64,000 bases of DNA from Actinoplanes regularis (GTDB taxonomy: Bacteria > Actinomycetota > Actinomycetes > Mycobacteriales > Micromonosporaceae), in assembly GCF_900188005.1 (NCBI RefSeq), contig NZ_FZNR01000025.1:1-64000 (forward strand), read 5' to 3'. Below, in pieces: positions 50,194 to 59,605 of the stretch; within the stretch, counting starts at the first letter, position 1; every line of letters starts with the position of its first letter. The translations under genes were made by a program, and so were the position numbers. The notes under the pieces were generated by a model that saw only the letters and a program-made list of their open reading frames with translations, had not been told where the DNA came from and searched no databases.

Positions 50194-52071
50194 GTGCCTG
50201 GACCGCTCGACCCCGGCGTGAATGTGATCGGATCGACCGATCCCAGCCGCATCCGCAACTTCTGCATCATCGCCCACATCGACCACGGCAAGTCGACGCT
50301 GGCCGACCGGATGCTGCAGATCACCGGGGTGGTCGACCCGCGCCAGATGCGCGCTCAGTACCTGGACCGGATGGACATCGAGCGCGAGCGCGGCATCACC
50401 ATCAAGTCGCAGGCCGTCCGCATGCCGTGGACCGTGCGCGAGGGCGACCTGCAGGGCGACTCCGCCGTCCTCAACATGATCGACACACCGGGCCATGTCG
50501 ACTTCACCTACGAGGTCTCCCGCAGCCTGGCCGCCTGTGAGGGCGCGGTTCTGCTGGTCGACGCCGCGCAGGGGATCGAGGCGCAGACCCTCGCCAACCT
50601 GTACCTGGCGATGGAGAACGACCTGCACATCATCCCGGTGCTCAACAAGATCGACCTGCCTGCCGCGCAGCCGGAGAAGTACGCCGAGGAGCTGGCGAAG
50701 CTGATCGGTGTGGAGCCCTCGGACGTGCTGCGGGTCTCCGGCAAGACCGGCGTCGGCGTGGGCCACCTGCTCGACGAGATCGTCCGGCAGTTCAAGCCGC
50801 CGGTCGGCGACCCGAACGGCCCGGCCCGCGCGATGATCTTCGACTCGGTGTACGACGTGTACCGGGGCGTGGTGACCTACGTTCGGGTCATCGACGGCCG
50901 GATCGAGGCCCGCGACCGGATCAAGATGATGTCCACCGGTGCCGTGCACGAGCTGCTGGAGCTGGGCGTCGCCTCGCCGGAGATGGAGAAGGCCGGCGCG
51001 CTCGGCGTCGGCGAGGTGGGTTACCTGATCACCGGCGTGAAGGACGTCCGCCAGTCGAAGGTCGGTGACACCGTCACCGGCAACAACCGTCCGGCGAAGG
51101 AAGCGCTCGGCGGCTACAAGGACCCGAAGCCGATGGTCTACTCGGGTCTCTACCCGATCGACGGCTCGGACTATCCGGCGCTGCGGGACGCGCTCGACAA
51201 GCTGAAGCTCAACGACGCCGCGCTCACCTACGAGCCGGAGACGTCGGCGGCGCTCGGTTTTGGTTTCCGCGTCGGCTACCTCGGCCTGCTGCACCTGGAG
51301 ATCATCGGCGAGCGACTGGAGCGCGAGTTCGGTCTCGACCTGATCTCCACCGCGCCGAACGTGGTCTACCAGGTGGTCACCGAGGACGGGAACGAGGCGG
51401 TGGTCACCAACCCGAGCGAGTTCCCCAACGGCAAGATCGCCGAGATCCACGAGCCGGTGGTGCGCGCCACGGTCCTGGTGCCGAACGAGTACGTGGGCGC
51501 CGTCATGGAGCTGTGCCAGAGCCGCCGTGGCTCGCTGCTCGGCATGGAGTACCTGTCCTCCGAACGTGTGGAATTGCGCTACACGCTGCCCCTCGCCGAG
51601 ATCATCTTCGACTTCTTCGACCAGTTGAAGAGCAAGACCAAGGGGTACGCCTCGCTCGACTACGAGCCCTCCGGTGAGCAGGTCGCCGACCTGGTCAAGG
51701 TCGACATCCTGCTGCACGGTGAGCCGGTGGACGCGTTCAGCGCCATCGTGCACAAGGACAAGGCCTACACCTACGGCACGACGATCGCCGCCAAGCTGCA
51801 GAAACTCATCCCGCGGCAGCAGTTCGAGGTGCCCATCCAGGCGGCCATCGGCTCCCGGATCATCGCCCGCGAGACGATCCGCGCGATCCGCAAGGACGTG
51901 CTGGCGAAGTGCTACGGCGGTGACATCAGCCGGAAGCGGAAGCTGCTCGAGAAGCAGAAGGAAGGCAAGAAGCGGATGAAGATGGTGGGCCGCGTCGAGG
52001 TGCCGCAGGAGGCCTTCATCGCCGCGCTCTCCACCTCCGAGGCGGCGGAGCCGAAGGGCGCCAAAAAATAG
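50194..52071 (+). CDS. lepA: Elongation factor 4 (LepA)
   Basis: The 625-aa ribosomal GTPase back-translocates or remodels stalled ribosomes. G1 is AHIDHGKSTLAD near residues 27-38, G3 is MIDTPGHVDF, and G4 is NKIDLP. EF-G-like domains follow, then the LepA-specific C-terminal domain (ISRKRKLLEKQKEGKKRMK). The GTG start follows GAGAAGAACGG. LepA upstream of hemW-hrcA-dnaJ is the normal actinobacterial order, although several accessory genes intervene here. Confidence 0.98.
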   Translation: MPGPLDPGVNVIGSTDPSRIRNFCIIAHIDHGKSTLADRMLQITGVVDPRQMRAQYLDRMDIERERGITIKSQAVRMPWTVREGDLQGDSAVLNMIDTPGHVDFTYEVSRSLAACEGAVLLVDAAQGIEAQTLANLYLAMENDLHIIPVLNKIDLPAAQPEKYAEELAKLIGVEPSDVLRVSGKTGVGVGHLLDEIVRQFKPPVGDPNGPARAMIFDSVYDVYRGVVTYVRVIDGRIEARDRIKMMSTGAVHELLELGVASPEMEKAGALGVGEVGYLITGVKDVRQSKVGDTVTGNNRPAKEALGGYKDPKPMVYSGLYPIDGSDYPALRDALDKLKLNDAALTYEPETSAALGFGFRVGYLGLLHLEIIGERLEREFGLDLISTAPNVVYQVVTEDGNEAVVTNPSEFPNGKIAEIHEPVVRATVLVPNEYVGAVMELCQSRRGSLLGMEYLSSERVELRYTLPLAEIIFDFFDQLKSKTKGYASLDYEPSGEQVADLVKVDILLHGEPVDAFSAIVHKDKAYTYGTTIAAKLQKLIPRQQFEVPIQAAIGSRIIARETIRAIRKDVLAKCYGGDISRKRKLLEKQKEGKKRMKMVGRVEVPQEAFIAALSTSEAAEPKGAKK

Positions 52072-52155
52072 GGCGGTTTGATTTCTCGAGGGGTCGGGAA
52101 CTCTGGGGCTCGACGGACGCAACCGAACGAAGCACGCCCCCTAGGAGGAACCCAA

Positions 52156-52431
52156 ATGACCGTCACCGGCATCATCACCGCGCTTATCGTCGGTCTCATC
52201 ATCGGTGCGCTGGGTCGTCTGGTCGTACCCGGCAAGCAGAACATCCCGATCTGGCTGACCATGGTCATCGGTGTTGTTGCGGCTCTGCTGGGCACGGTGC
52301 TGGCCCGGGCCTTCGGTGTCGCCGACACCAAGGGCTTCGACTGGATCGAGTTGTTCTTCCAGGTCGTGCTTGCCGCGATCGGTGTCGCTCTCACCGTGGG
52401 CGTGACCGGTCGACGGGGCCTCACCCGATAA
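52156..52431 (+). CDS. GlsB/YeaQ/YmgE family membrane protein
   Basis: The 91-aa protein has three hydrophobic segments (ITALIVGLIIGALGRLVVPG, WLTMVIGVVAALLGTVLA, and LFFQVVLAAIGVALTVGV). It matches the transglycosylase-associated family of small stress-linked membrane proteins. Exact function is unknown. AGGAGGA lies seven bases before the ATG. A terminator follows directly. Confidence 0.88.
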   Translation: MTVTGIITALIVGLIIGALGRLVVPGKQNIPIWLTMVIGVVAALLGTVLARAFGVADTKGFDWIELFFQVVLAAIGVALTVGVTGRRGLTR

Positions 52432-52445
52432 CACCGGAAATCGAG

Positions 52446-52480
52446 AAGCGCCGGATCTCCTCACGAGGCCCGGCGCCTTT
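52446..52480 (+). terminator. Terminator after the GlsB/YeaQ gene
   Basis: AAGCGCCGG and CCGGCGCCTT flank a 15-nt region, and TT follows. It lies between this gene and the convergent PAS protein gene. Confidence 0.65.
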
Positions 52481-52504
52481 CGTGTCGTACGGGAAATGGG
52501 TTTA

Positions 52505-54136
52505 TCAATAGCGGAAACGCTGCTGCGCGCTGCGGCGATTGACCCAGGCCGGCATCTCGCCGCCCTGTTCCGCGTGCGGGTGGCGCTCCGCCGAGTCGTG
52601 GTTGCGGCTGATGTCGCGCATCGTCACCACCAGACCCTGCACGAGCCGGTCCTCGCGCAGGTCGCGATAGGTCAGCTCGATCAGCACCTGGGTCAGGTCG
52701 GCGCGTTGCAGGGAACAGTGCACGGTGCCGTCGCCACGCGAACGCAGCGCGTCGCGCACCGTGGCCCGGTCGTCCGGGTGGAGCAGTTCGTCGAGAGTGG
52801 CCAGCGGGGGCAACTCGTCCTGCCCGAACAGGTCGCGCAGCGCCGGGCTGGCGTACCGGATTCGCTGGTCGGCGTCGATCACGGCCATCAGGTCCGCGGT
52901 GTTGCGGATCACAGCACGCAGGTAGAGGTCGCTGTCCCGGCGACCGACCGCCTCGACCAGGCTGATCCGATCCAGGGCGAGCGCGGCCTGGCCGGCCAGC
53001 ACCTCGAGCGCGTCGTGCCCGGCCACCAGGGCCTCGCGCCGACCGGTGATGATCAGAACCCCGCCGCTGGGCCGGGCCACGTCCAGCGGCTCCGGTCGAA
53101 GTGGGCAGACCAGGGTCCGATCGTCCGGGTCGGCGGCCTTCAGCCACCAGCTGCGAGCGGCCGGGCCGACCGGTGTCGGGGGGAGCTCGGTGGGGGACAG
53201 CTCTTCGGCGAGCGAGACCCGGCGTACCGAATGGGGTGGCAGGAGCTGGGCAACCGCCGCCCGCACCGCCGCGTCGACCGCCGGCCGGTCCGCGGCCGCG
53301 ACCAGCGCCGCGGTCGCGGTGCGCAGGCCGTGCTCGCGGGTCAGCGCCTGGCTGTGCTGGCGGATCGAGTCGGCGAGCCGGGTGATGGTCAGCAGCAGGG
53401 TGAGCACACCGGTGACGGCGATGACCAGGCCGTCCTCGACCTCGCCGCGCAGCGCCTCGATCAACAGGACGGTCGGCGGTCCGGCGGCCGAGACGGCCAG
53501 CAGGACCGCCCACCGGACCTTCCACGGGCTGTGCCGGTTCGGAGCCGGTTCGGTCAGCCGGGCCATCGACGGGTGCAGCGCGGCCAGGCCCCAGCAGGTG
53601 TAGAGCACCACGTACGCGGACTCGGTGAGCGGCCCCCGGGCCAGCGGATAGCCGACGTCACCGGCGAGCAGGCCGAGCGCACCGGCGAGCAGCAGCCAGG
53701 CCGCGACGTTGCGGCGCTCGGCGGCGACCAGCCGGCCGGCCACCCCGATCAGCAGCAGGTCACCGATCACGTCGGCCGGCGAGACCATGTCGACCCGGCC
53801 GTCCGTGCCGATCACGAAGACCCAGACGATCAGCAGCGTCGAGCAGCCGAGCGCGAGCAGGTCGATCAGCCGGACCCGGTCACCGAGCAGCGGGCCGCCC
53901 CGCGTGAACTGCAGCAGGCAGAGGGCGGTCAGGCCGAACATGATCAGGTAGAACGTGTCCGCCAGGCCCATCTGGCGGTACGCGTAACTGGCGTCGCCCG
54001 CGGCCAGCGCCGCCAGGGAACCGGCGAGCAGCCACCACGGGGCCTTCCGCGCCGGTCTATGGCGGCGCACACCGTAGACGATCGCGCCGACGCCTCCCGC
54101 TCCCAGCAGGATCCATTCAAGCGCTCCCCAGAACAC
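52505..54136 (-). CDS. Multi-pass membrane protein with C-terminal PAS domain
   Basis: The 543-aa product has about eight to nine hydrophobic segments in residues 1-290. A GAF-like region follows (LTREHGLRTATAALVAAAD ... ALEVLAGQAALALDRISLVEA), then one PAS domain (IRNTADLMAVIDADQRIRY ... ELTYRDLREDRLVQGLVVTMRDIS). The chain ends about 30 residues after the PAS with no kinase, GGDEF, EAL or phosphatase domain. Similar membrane-PAS heads in actinobacteria usually carry an output domain. It may act through a partner, or have lost one. The GTG start is at 54136. Confidence 0.78.
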   Translation of the reverse strand: MFWGALEWILLGAGGVGAIVYGVRRHRPARKAPWWLLAGSLAALAAGDASYAYRQMGLADTFYLIMFGLTALCLLQFTRGGPLLGDRVRLIDLLALGCSTLLIVWVFVIGTDGRVDMVSPADVIGDLLLIGVAGRLVAAERRNVAAWLLLAGALGLLAGDVGYPLARGPLTESAYVVLYTCWGLAALHPSMARLTEPAPNRHSPWKVRWAVLLAVSAAGPPTVLLIEALRGEVEDGLVIAVTGVLTLLLTITRLADSIRQHSQALTREHGLRTATAALVAAADRPAVDAAVRAAVAQLLPPHSVRRVSLAEELSPTELPPTPVGPAARSWWLKAADPDDRTLVCPLRPEPLDVARPSGGVLIITGRREALVAGHDALEVLAGQAALALDRISLVEAVGRRDSDLYLRAVIRNTADLMAVIDADQRIRYASPALRDLFGQDELPPLATLDELLHPDDRATVRDALRSRGDGTVHCSLQRADLTQVLIELTYRDLREDRLVQGLVVTMRDISRNHDSAERHPHAEQGGEMPAWVNRRSAQQRFRY

Positions 54137-54252
54137 GCTCTACTTAGTACCAGGGAGGTTGCGGACTGTCCATGTCGAGGTATACGCAGCGCGATTTCCG
54201 GTAGACGCGGTCGCAACTACCACTAGTCACCGAAAGTTGCGGACAGTGGTGG

Positions 54253-55101
54253 TCAGCTGAAGACTTCAGCGACGACTCGGCCGTTGTCGCGCTCGCCGGC
54301 CGTGGTTACTTGCTGCCACTTTCCTTCCGGGGCGTGCCACTCCAGGTCGCCGAAACGTACCCGTTCGAGTCCGGTCGCCGAGGCGTGCGAGACCAGCCAG
54401 TGTGCGTACCGCCAGCCGGAGCTGACGTTGCTGACCGACACCGTCAGGCCGGCCGCTTCCTCGCTGGCGAAGTCGAGCTTCTTGCCCCAGTCCAGCTTGA
54501 GCCCGGCCATCAGGGCGGCCGCCGCGTCCGTGCCGCGGATCACCGGGGCGCCGGTGACCGTGCAGGCCACCGCGCCGGTGGCCTTGCCCAGCAGCGCGCG
54601 GGCCAGGACCCGGGACTCGTCGGCCCACTTCTCGTACGCGTTCGGGTACGCCGAGCGCTGCACCTTCTGCGCCGCGTCGGTGACCCGCATCTTCTCCCAG
54701 CCCTTCACCTTCTTCAGGGCGGTGTAGAACTTGCCGGCCGCGTACCTCGGGTCCTTGATCTGCTCGATCGTGCCCCAGCCCTGGCTGGGTCGCTGCTGGA
54801 AGAGGCCGACCGAGTCACGGTCGCCGTCGTCCAGGTTCTCCAGCTTGGACTCCTGGAAGGCGGTGGCGAGGGCGACCACCACCGCCTGCTCCGGCATCTC
54901 CTTACGGACACCGACCGCGGTGATCGTCGCCGCGTTGGCCATCTGCACCGAGTCGAGAGTGACCTCGCCATCGGCGCGCACCGTGCACTCCGGGCCGATC
55001 CGGGGCAGTTTGATCCCGCCCCCGCTCCGATGCAGGACGACGACCACGCTGACCACGGCGATGAGAACGAGGGAGGCGAACACCCCGATGACTGATTTCA
55101 C
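54253..55101 (-). CDS. Membrane-anchored or secreted lysozyme-like protein
   Basis: The 282-aa protein begins with a signal-anchor (VKSVIGVFASLVLIAVVSVVVVL). The region VVVALATAFQESKLENLDDG and DSVGLFQQRPSQGWG resembles the lysozyme-like fold of lytic transglycosylases, with Glu in QESKL as the candidate catalytic acid. A second domain follows with an AVACTVTG segment. The family is common in actinobacteria and is sometimes misnamed heavy metal transporter. The substrate is unproven. I chose the GTG at 55101 because AAGGAGGTGGG ends just upstream; an ATG at 55134 has none. Confidence 0.8.
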   Translation of the reverse strand: MKSVIGVFASLVLIAVVSVVVVLHRSGGGIKLPRIGPECTVRADGEVTLDSVQMANAATITAVGVRKEMPEQAVVVALATAFQESKLENLDDGDRDSVGLFQQRPSQGWGTIEQIKDPRYAAGKFYTALKKVKGWEKMRVTDAAQKVQRSAYPNAYEKWADESRVLARALLGKATGAVACTVTGAPVIRGTDAAAALMAGLKLDWGKKLDFASEEAAGLTVSVSNVSSGWRYAHWLVSHASATGLERVRFGDLEWHAPEGKWQQVTTAGERDNGRVVAEVFS

Positions 55102-55167
55102 TCGTATCCCACCTCCTTCGACGTTGGACGCCAAGCCTAGACAACGAGTGCACGAAGATCATCGAGG

Positions 55168-55935
55168 CTACGCCGGGATCCAGTTCGGGTCACGTTTCTC
55201 CCGACGTGCTGAAACGCCCTCACGCCCCTCCGCCGAGGTGAAATATCCGGCTGAACGGTCACTCAGATCGGCCAGTTCGGACCGGATCGACTCGGACCGC
55301 GTACGCCGGAGCAGCTCCTTGGTGCCGGCCAGCGCGAGCGGCCCGCCGCGGATCAGCGAAGCGCAGTATCCGTCCACCGCCGCGTCCAGCTCGGCATCCG
55401 GCACGGCGGCCGTGACCAGTCCGATCTCCGCCGCCCGGGCCCCGTCGAAGACGTCGCCGGTCAGGTAGAGCTCAGCGGCGGCCCGTGGCGCCAGCCGCGG
55501 CAGCACGGTCGCACTGATCACCGCGGGGATCACCCCGAGCCGCACCTCGGTGAACGCGAAGGTGGCCGATCGCGCGCAGACCGCGATGTCGGCGGCGCCG
55601 ATCAGCCCCAGCCCACCGGCCCGGGCCGGCCCGGCGATCCGGGCCACCACCGGCTTGGGCAGCTCCCAGATCGCGGCGAGCAGGTCGGCCATCAGCTCGA
55701 CCGGCAGGCGCTCGCCCGGCCTGGTGGCGGCGGTCTCCTTCAGGTCGGCGCCGGAGCAGAAGACCGGGCCGGTGTGCGAGAGCACCACCACCCGGGTCGC
55801 GGGGTCGTCGGCCGCGGTGGCGAGCGCGGTCAGCAGCTCGGTGATCAGGGCGCGGGACAGGGCGTTGCGGTTGGCGGGGCTGTCCAGCGTGAGGGAGGTC
55901 ACCCCGGCCTCGGTGACGGTACGGACCAGATCCAT
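55168..55935 (-). CDS. Enoyl-CoA hydratase/isomerase (crotonase) family protein
   Basis: The 255-aa protein is a crotonase. The oxyanion-hole segments are FCSGADLKE and GPARAGGLGLIGAADIAV, and one catalytic-position glutamate is seen in FAFTEVRLGVIPAVIS. The reaction could be hydration, isomerisation or hydrolysis of an acyl-CoA and cannot be assigned. ATG 55935 has AAGGTG upstream; a longer frame to 56028 is antisense to hemW. The gene is divergent from hemW with 28 bases between. Confidence 0.9.
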   Translation of the reverse strand: MDLVRTVTEAGVTSLTLDSPANRNALSRALITELLTALATAADDPATRVVVLSHTGPVFCSGADLKETAATRPGERLPVELMADLLAAIWELPKPVVARIAGPARAGGLGLIGAADIAVCARSATFAFTEVRLGVIPAVISATVLPRLAPRAAAELYLTGDVFDGARAAEIGLVTAAVPDAELDAAVDGYCASLIRGGPLALAGTKELLRRTRSESIRSELADLSDRSAGYFTSAEGREGVSARREKRDPNWIPA

Positions 55936-55963
55936 GTCCGGCACCTTAAGGCAGACTTGGTGG

Positions 55964-57166
55964 ATGGCCGGCGCACTCCCTGATGGTGAACCCGTTCCCG
56001 TGGACGGGTCCCTTCCCGATGAAGCCACCCGCGATGTCGGCGGGAACGGTTTCGCGGTCTACGTCCATGTGCCGTTCTGCGCCAGCCGGTGTGGCTACTG
56101 CGACTTCAACACGTACACCGCGACCGAGCTGGGCGGCGGTGCGAGCCGGGACGAGTACGCGGCGACCGTGCTGCGGGAGCTGGACCTGGCGGCCAAGGTG
56201 ATCCAGCCCCGGCGGGTCGACACGGTCTTCGTCGGCGGCGGTACGCCGACCCTGCTCAGCGCCCGGGATCTCGGCACGATCCTGGAGGGCGTCGACCGGA
56301 CCTGGGGACTGGCCGCCGACGCCGAGGTGACGACCGAGGCGAACCCGGAGTCCGTCTCGCCGAGCTACCTGCGCGAGCTGCGAAGCGCCGGATTCACCAG
56401 GATCTCCCTGGGCATGCAGTCGTCGGCCGAGCACGTACTGCGGGTTCTGGACCGCAAGCACACCGCGGGCCGGGCTCCGCAGGCCGCCCAGGAGGCCCGC
56501 GACGCCGGATTCGAGCATGTCAACCTGGACCTGATCTACGGGACGCCGGGCGAGACCGCGGAAGATTTCGAGCGCTCGCTGCGCACCGTGATCGACGCCG
56601 GGGTGGACCACGTCAGCGCCTACGCCCTGATCGTCGAGGACGGCACCCGGATGGCGGTCCGGATGCGCCGCGGCGAGCTGCCGTACCCGGAGGACGACGT
56701 CGCGGCCGACCGCTACCTGGCCGCCGAGCAGGCGCTGGCCGCCGCCGGCTTCCAGTGGTACGAGGTGTCCAACTGGGCGAGGCGGGACGCGGAGTGCCGG
56801 CACAACCTCTTGTACTGGACCGGTGCGGACTGGTGGGGTCTCGGCCCCGGCGCGCACAGCCACGTCGGTGGCGTGCGCTGGTGGAACGTGAAGCATCCGT
56901 CGGCGTACGCGCAACGCCTTGCCGACGGTGTTTCCCCTGGTCACGGCCGGGAGCTGCTGACCGCCGAGGACCGGCACGTCGAGGACGTGATGCTCCGGGT
57001 CCGGCTGCGCGACGGCATCGCCCTGGCGAGGGTCGACGCCGCGGCCGCCGCCCGGGCGCTGGCGGACGGGCTGCTGGAACCGGAGGCCTACCGGGCCGGC
57101 CGGCTCGTGCTTACCCTCCAGGGGCGGCTGCTGGCCGACGCGGTGATCCGCGACGTCATCGCCTGA
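55964..57166 (+). CDS. hemW: Radical SAM heme chaperone HemW
   Basis: The 400-aa protein has the cluster motif VHVPFCASRCGYCDFNTY with cysteines at 39, 43 and 46. The HemW motif HNLLYW and the following GLGPGAHSHVGG distinguish it from coproporphyrinogen dehydrogenase HemN. HemW delivers heme to acceptor proteins. The position before hrcA-dnaJ is standard. ATG 55964 lies 6 nt after CAGACT and has no ribosome binding site, so a leaderless mRNA is possible. Confidence 0.95.
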   Translation: MAGALPDGEPVPVDGSLPDEATRDVGGNGFAVYVHVPFCASRCGYCDFNTYTATELGGGASRDEYAATVLRELDLAAKVIQPRRVDTVFVGGGTPTLLSARDLGTILEGVDRTWGLAADAEVTTEANPESVSPSYLRELRSAGFTRISLGMQSSAEHVLRVLDRKHTAGRAPQAAQEARDAGFEHVNLDLIYGTPGETAEDFERSLRTVIDAGVDHVSAYALIVEDGTRMAVRMRRGELPYPEDDVAADRYLAAEQALAAAGFQWYEVSNWARRDAECRHNLLYWTGADWWGLGPGAHSHVGGVRWWNVKHPSAYAQRLADGVSPGHGRELLTAEDRHVEDVMLRVRLRDGIALARVDAAAAARALADGLLEPEAYRAGRLVLTLQGRLLADAVIRDVIA

Positions 57167-57353
57167 CGCCACGGGTGGCGCCGGATGATCCGCCAATGTG
57201 CCGTTATCGCCCGGTTCTGCCGGTCGCTATGGCCGGTTGCGGCGGTTGGCCGTACTGTTTCGGTTCCGTCCTGGCTGTCTCGGTGGATCCGCCACCGTTA
57301 GAACCGCCGGACGGTCCGTCCTTTCGATCATCGCGCTGCAGGCAGCGGCGACG

Positions 57354-57359
57354 TAGACT
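57354..57359 (+). promoter_or_regulatory. Putative -10 element (TAGACT) of hrcA-dnaJ
   Basis: TAGACT matches the housekeeping -10 and overlaps the first two bases of the CIRCE operator, a position suited to repression by HrcA. No good -35 is seen. Confidence 0.6.
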
Positions 57360-57384
57360 GGCACTCTGTCCGCGGGAGTGCCAG
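57358..57384 (+). promoter_or_regulatory. CIRCE operator (HrcA binding site)
   Basis: CTGGCACTC and GAGTGCCAG form a perfect 9-bp inverted repeat with a 9-nt spacer, the architecture of CIRCE (consensus arms TTAGCACTC and GAGTGCTAA). It lies 14 bases before hrcA, so HrcA should repress its own gene and dnaJ until heat stress occupies the chaperones. Confidence 0.93.
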
Positions 57385-57397
57385 AGGGAGGGGTCAT

Positions 57398-58420
57398 ATG
57401 AGTCTGGATGACCGCAAGCTCGAGGTTCTGCGGGCGATCGTCGAGGACTACGTGAAGACCCGCGAGCCGGTCGGCAGTAAAGCGCTGGTCGAGCGCCACC
57501 AGCTCGGCGTCTCCTCGGCCACGGTGCGCAACGACATGGCCGTGCTGGAGGAGGAGGGCTACATCCGGCAGCCGCACACCAGTGCCGGCCGGGTGCCCAC
57601 CGACGCCGGCTATCGGCTCTTCGTCGACCGGCTCACCCGGATCAAGCCGCTCAGCCCGGCCGAGCGCCGGGCGATCGAGCGCTTCATGGTCGGGGTCGTC
57701 GACCTCGACGATGTGGTGCATCGCACGGTCCGGCTGCTCGCCCAGCTGACCCGCCAGGTCGCCGTCGTGCAGTATCCGAGCCTGTCCCGCTCCGCCGTCC
57801 GTCACCTGGAGCTCGTCCCGATCTCCACCACCCGCCTGATGCTCGTCATGATCACCGACACCGGCCGGGTCGAGCAGCGCCTGGTCGAGATGCCCGGCCC
57901 GGTGGCCGACGGTGACGTGTGGGAGCTGCGCCGCCGGGTCAACGAGAAGCTGGCCGGCCAGAAGCTCGCCGACACCCCGCCCCTGGTGCAGAAACTCGTC
58001 GACGAGTGCGCGCCCGAGCGCCGCGGCGACATGGTCTGCCTTGCCACCGTGCTGCTGGAGACGCTCGTCGAGCGGAGTGAGGAGCGCCTCGCTCTCGCCG
58101 GTACGGCGAACCTCACTCGCGGGGGTGTGCTGGACTTCCAGGGCACGCTGCGACCCGTCCTCGAAGCGCTGGAGGAGGAGGTCATCCTGCTCAAGCTGAT
58201 TGGCGACCTCGAGCCCAGAACCACCCGGGTCCGGATCGGCGACGAGAACGAGATCGACAACCTCCGGTCGGCCTCCGTGGTCAGTACCGGTTACGGCCCG
58301 GGTGCCACGATCGTTGGTGGACTCGGCGTGCTGGGACCGACCCGGATGGACTACCCCGGCACCATCGCTACTGTTCGTGCAGTGGCACGCTACCTTGGCG
58401 ACCTGTTGGCACAGAATTGA
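57398..58420 (+). CDS. hrcA: Heat-inducible transcription repressor HrcA
   Basis: The 340-aa repressor has an N-terminal winged helix (KLEVLRAIVEDYVKTREPVG and the recognition region GVSSATVRNDMAVLEEEGYI) and the C-terminal GAF-like dimerisation region. The motif YIRQPHTSAGRVPTDAGYR is diagnostic. GAGGGAGG lies seven bases before the ATG. It is followed by dnaJ, 34 bases on, under the same CIRCE control. Confidence 0.97.
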   Translation: MSLDDRKLEVLRAIVEDYVKTREPVGSKALVERHQLGVSSATVRNDMAVLEEEGYIRQPHTSAGRVPTDAGYRLFVDRLTRIKPLSPAERRAIERFMVGVVDLDDVVHRTVRLLAQLTRQVAVVQYPSLSRSAVRHLELVPISTTRLMLVMITDTGRVEQRLVEMPGPVADGDVWELRRRVNEKLAGQKLADTPPLVQKLVDECAPERRGDMVCLATVLLETLVERSEERLALAGTANLTRGGVLDFQGTLRPVLEALEEEVILLKLIGDLEPRTTRVRIGDENEIDNLRSASVVSTGYGPGATIVGGLGVLGPTRMDYPGTIATVRAVARYLGDLLAQN

Positions 58421-58454
58421 CGGATCCGCGCAGACATTGAGGACTCCAAACCCC

Positions 58455-59594
58455 GTGGCTAAGGATTACTACGGAATTCTCGGCGTTAGCCGGGAAGCCA
58501 CCGACGACGAGATCAAGCGCGCCTACCGCAAACTGGCTCGGCAATACCATCCGGACGTAAACCCCGATCCGGAGGCACACGAGAAGTTCAAGGACATCAA
58601 CGCGGCGTACGAGGTCCTCTCCGACGACCAGAAGCGGCAGATGGTCGACCTCGGCGGCGACCCGCTCGCGCCCGGCGGTGGCGCGCCCGGCGGCGGTCCC
58701 GGTGGGGCCGGCCCGTTCGTCGGCTTCCAGGACATCATGGATGCCTTCTTCGGCACCGCGGCCGGTGGCGGCAGCCGCGGCCCGCGACCGCGGACCCGTC
58801 CCGGCGCCGACGCCATCCTGCGTCTCGAGCTCGACCTGGTGGAGACCGCTTTCGGGGTCGAGGCGCCGATCACCGTCGACACCGCGGTGCTCTGCACCCA
58901 GTGCTCCGGCGCCGGCACCGCGTCCGGCACCCACCTCGCCACCTGTGAGGTCTGCGGTGGTCGCGGCGAGGTGCAGTCGGTGCAGCGCACCTTCCTGGGC
59001 CAGGTGGTCTCCTCCCGTCCCTGCCAGAACTGCCAGGGTCACGGCACGATCATCCCCAGCCCGTGTGCGACCTGCGCCGGTGACGGCCGCATCCGCACCC
59101 GCCGCTCGTTGACGGTGAAGATCCCGGCCGGTGTCGAGGACGGGATGCGCATCCGCCTGGCCCAGCAGGGCGAGGTCGGCCCCGGCGGCGGCACCGCCGG
59201 CGACCTCTACGTGGAGATCCACGAGCGGCCGCACGACGTCTACTCCCGCAAGGGCGACGACCTGCACTGCCGGGTCACCCTGCCGATGACGGCCGCCGCG
59301 CTCGGCACCCGGATGACCATCAAGACCCTCGACGGCGAAGAGAACATCGAGGTCAAGGCCGGTACGCAGCCGGCCAGCACGCTGCGCATCCGGGGCAAGG
59401 GCGTGCCGCACCTGCGCGGCCAGGGCCGCGGTGACCTCTTCGTCCACCTGGACGTCAAGACGCCCACCAAGCTCACCGCGGATCAGGAGCGGATGCTCCG
59501 CGACTTCGCCAAGACCCGCGGCGAGGACATCGCCGAGCTGAGCAAGCAGGGCGGCTTCTTCAGCCGTATGCGGGATGCCTTCAACGGTCACTGA
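58455..59594 (+). CDS. dnaJ: Chaperone protein DnaJ
   Basis: The 379-aa Hsp40 stimulates the ATPase of DnaK. It has the J domain with HPD at residues 32-34, a Gly-rich segment, four CxxCxGxG zinc motifs (CTQCSGAG, CEVCGGRG, CQNCQGHG, CATCAGDG) and the two C-terminal substrate domains. Being with hrcA and away from dnaK it is the actinobacterial DnaJ2 type. The GTG start is chosen at the usual MAKDYYGILGV N-terminus. A large hairpin follows. Confidence 0.96.
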   Translation: MAKDYYGILGVSREATDDEIKRAYRKLARQYHPDVNPDPEAHEKFKDINAAYEVLSDDQKRQMVDLGGDPLAPGGGAPGGGPGGAGPFVGFQDIMDAFFGTAAGGGSRGPRPRTRPGADAILRLELDLVETAFGVEAPITVDTAVLCTQCSGAGTASGTHLATCEVCGGRGEVQSVQRTFLGQVVSSRPCQNCQGHGTIIPSPCATCAGDGRIRTRRSLTVKIPAGVEDGMRIRLAQQGEVGPGGGTAGDLYVEIHERPHDVYSRKGDDLHCRVTLPMTAAALGTRMTIKTLDGEENIEVKAGTQPASTLRIRGKGVPHLRGQGRGDLFVHLDVKTPTKLTADQERMLRDFAKTRGEDIAELSKQGGFFSRMRDAFNGH

Positions 59595-59605
59595 GCCGGA
59601 TTTTT

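Noticed and set aside
50133..50222. 29-aa frame overlapping the lepA start
   Set aside because: Its ATG lies before the transcription start predicted from the lepA promoter (about 50138), so it would not be translated.
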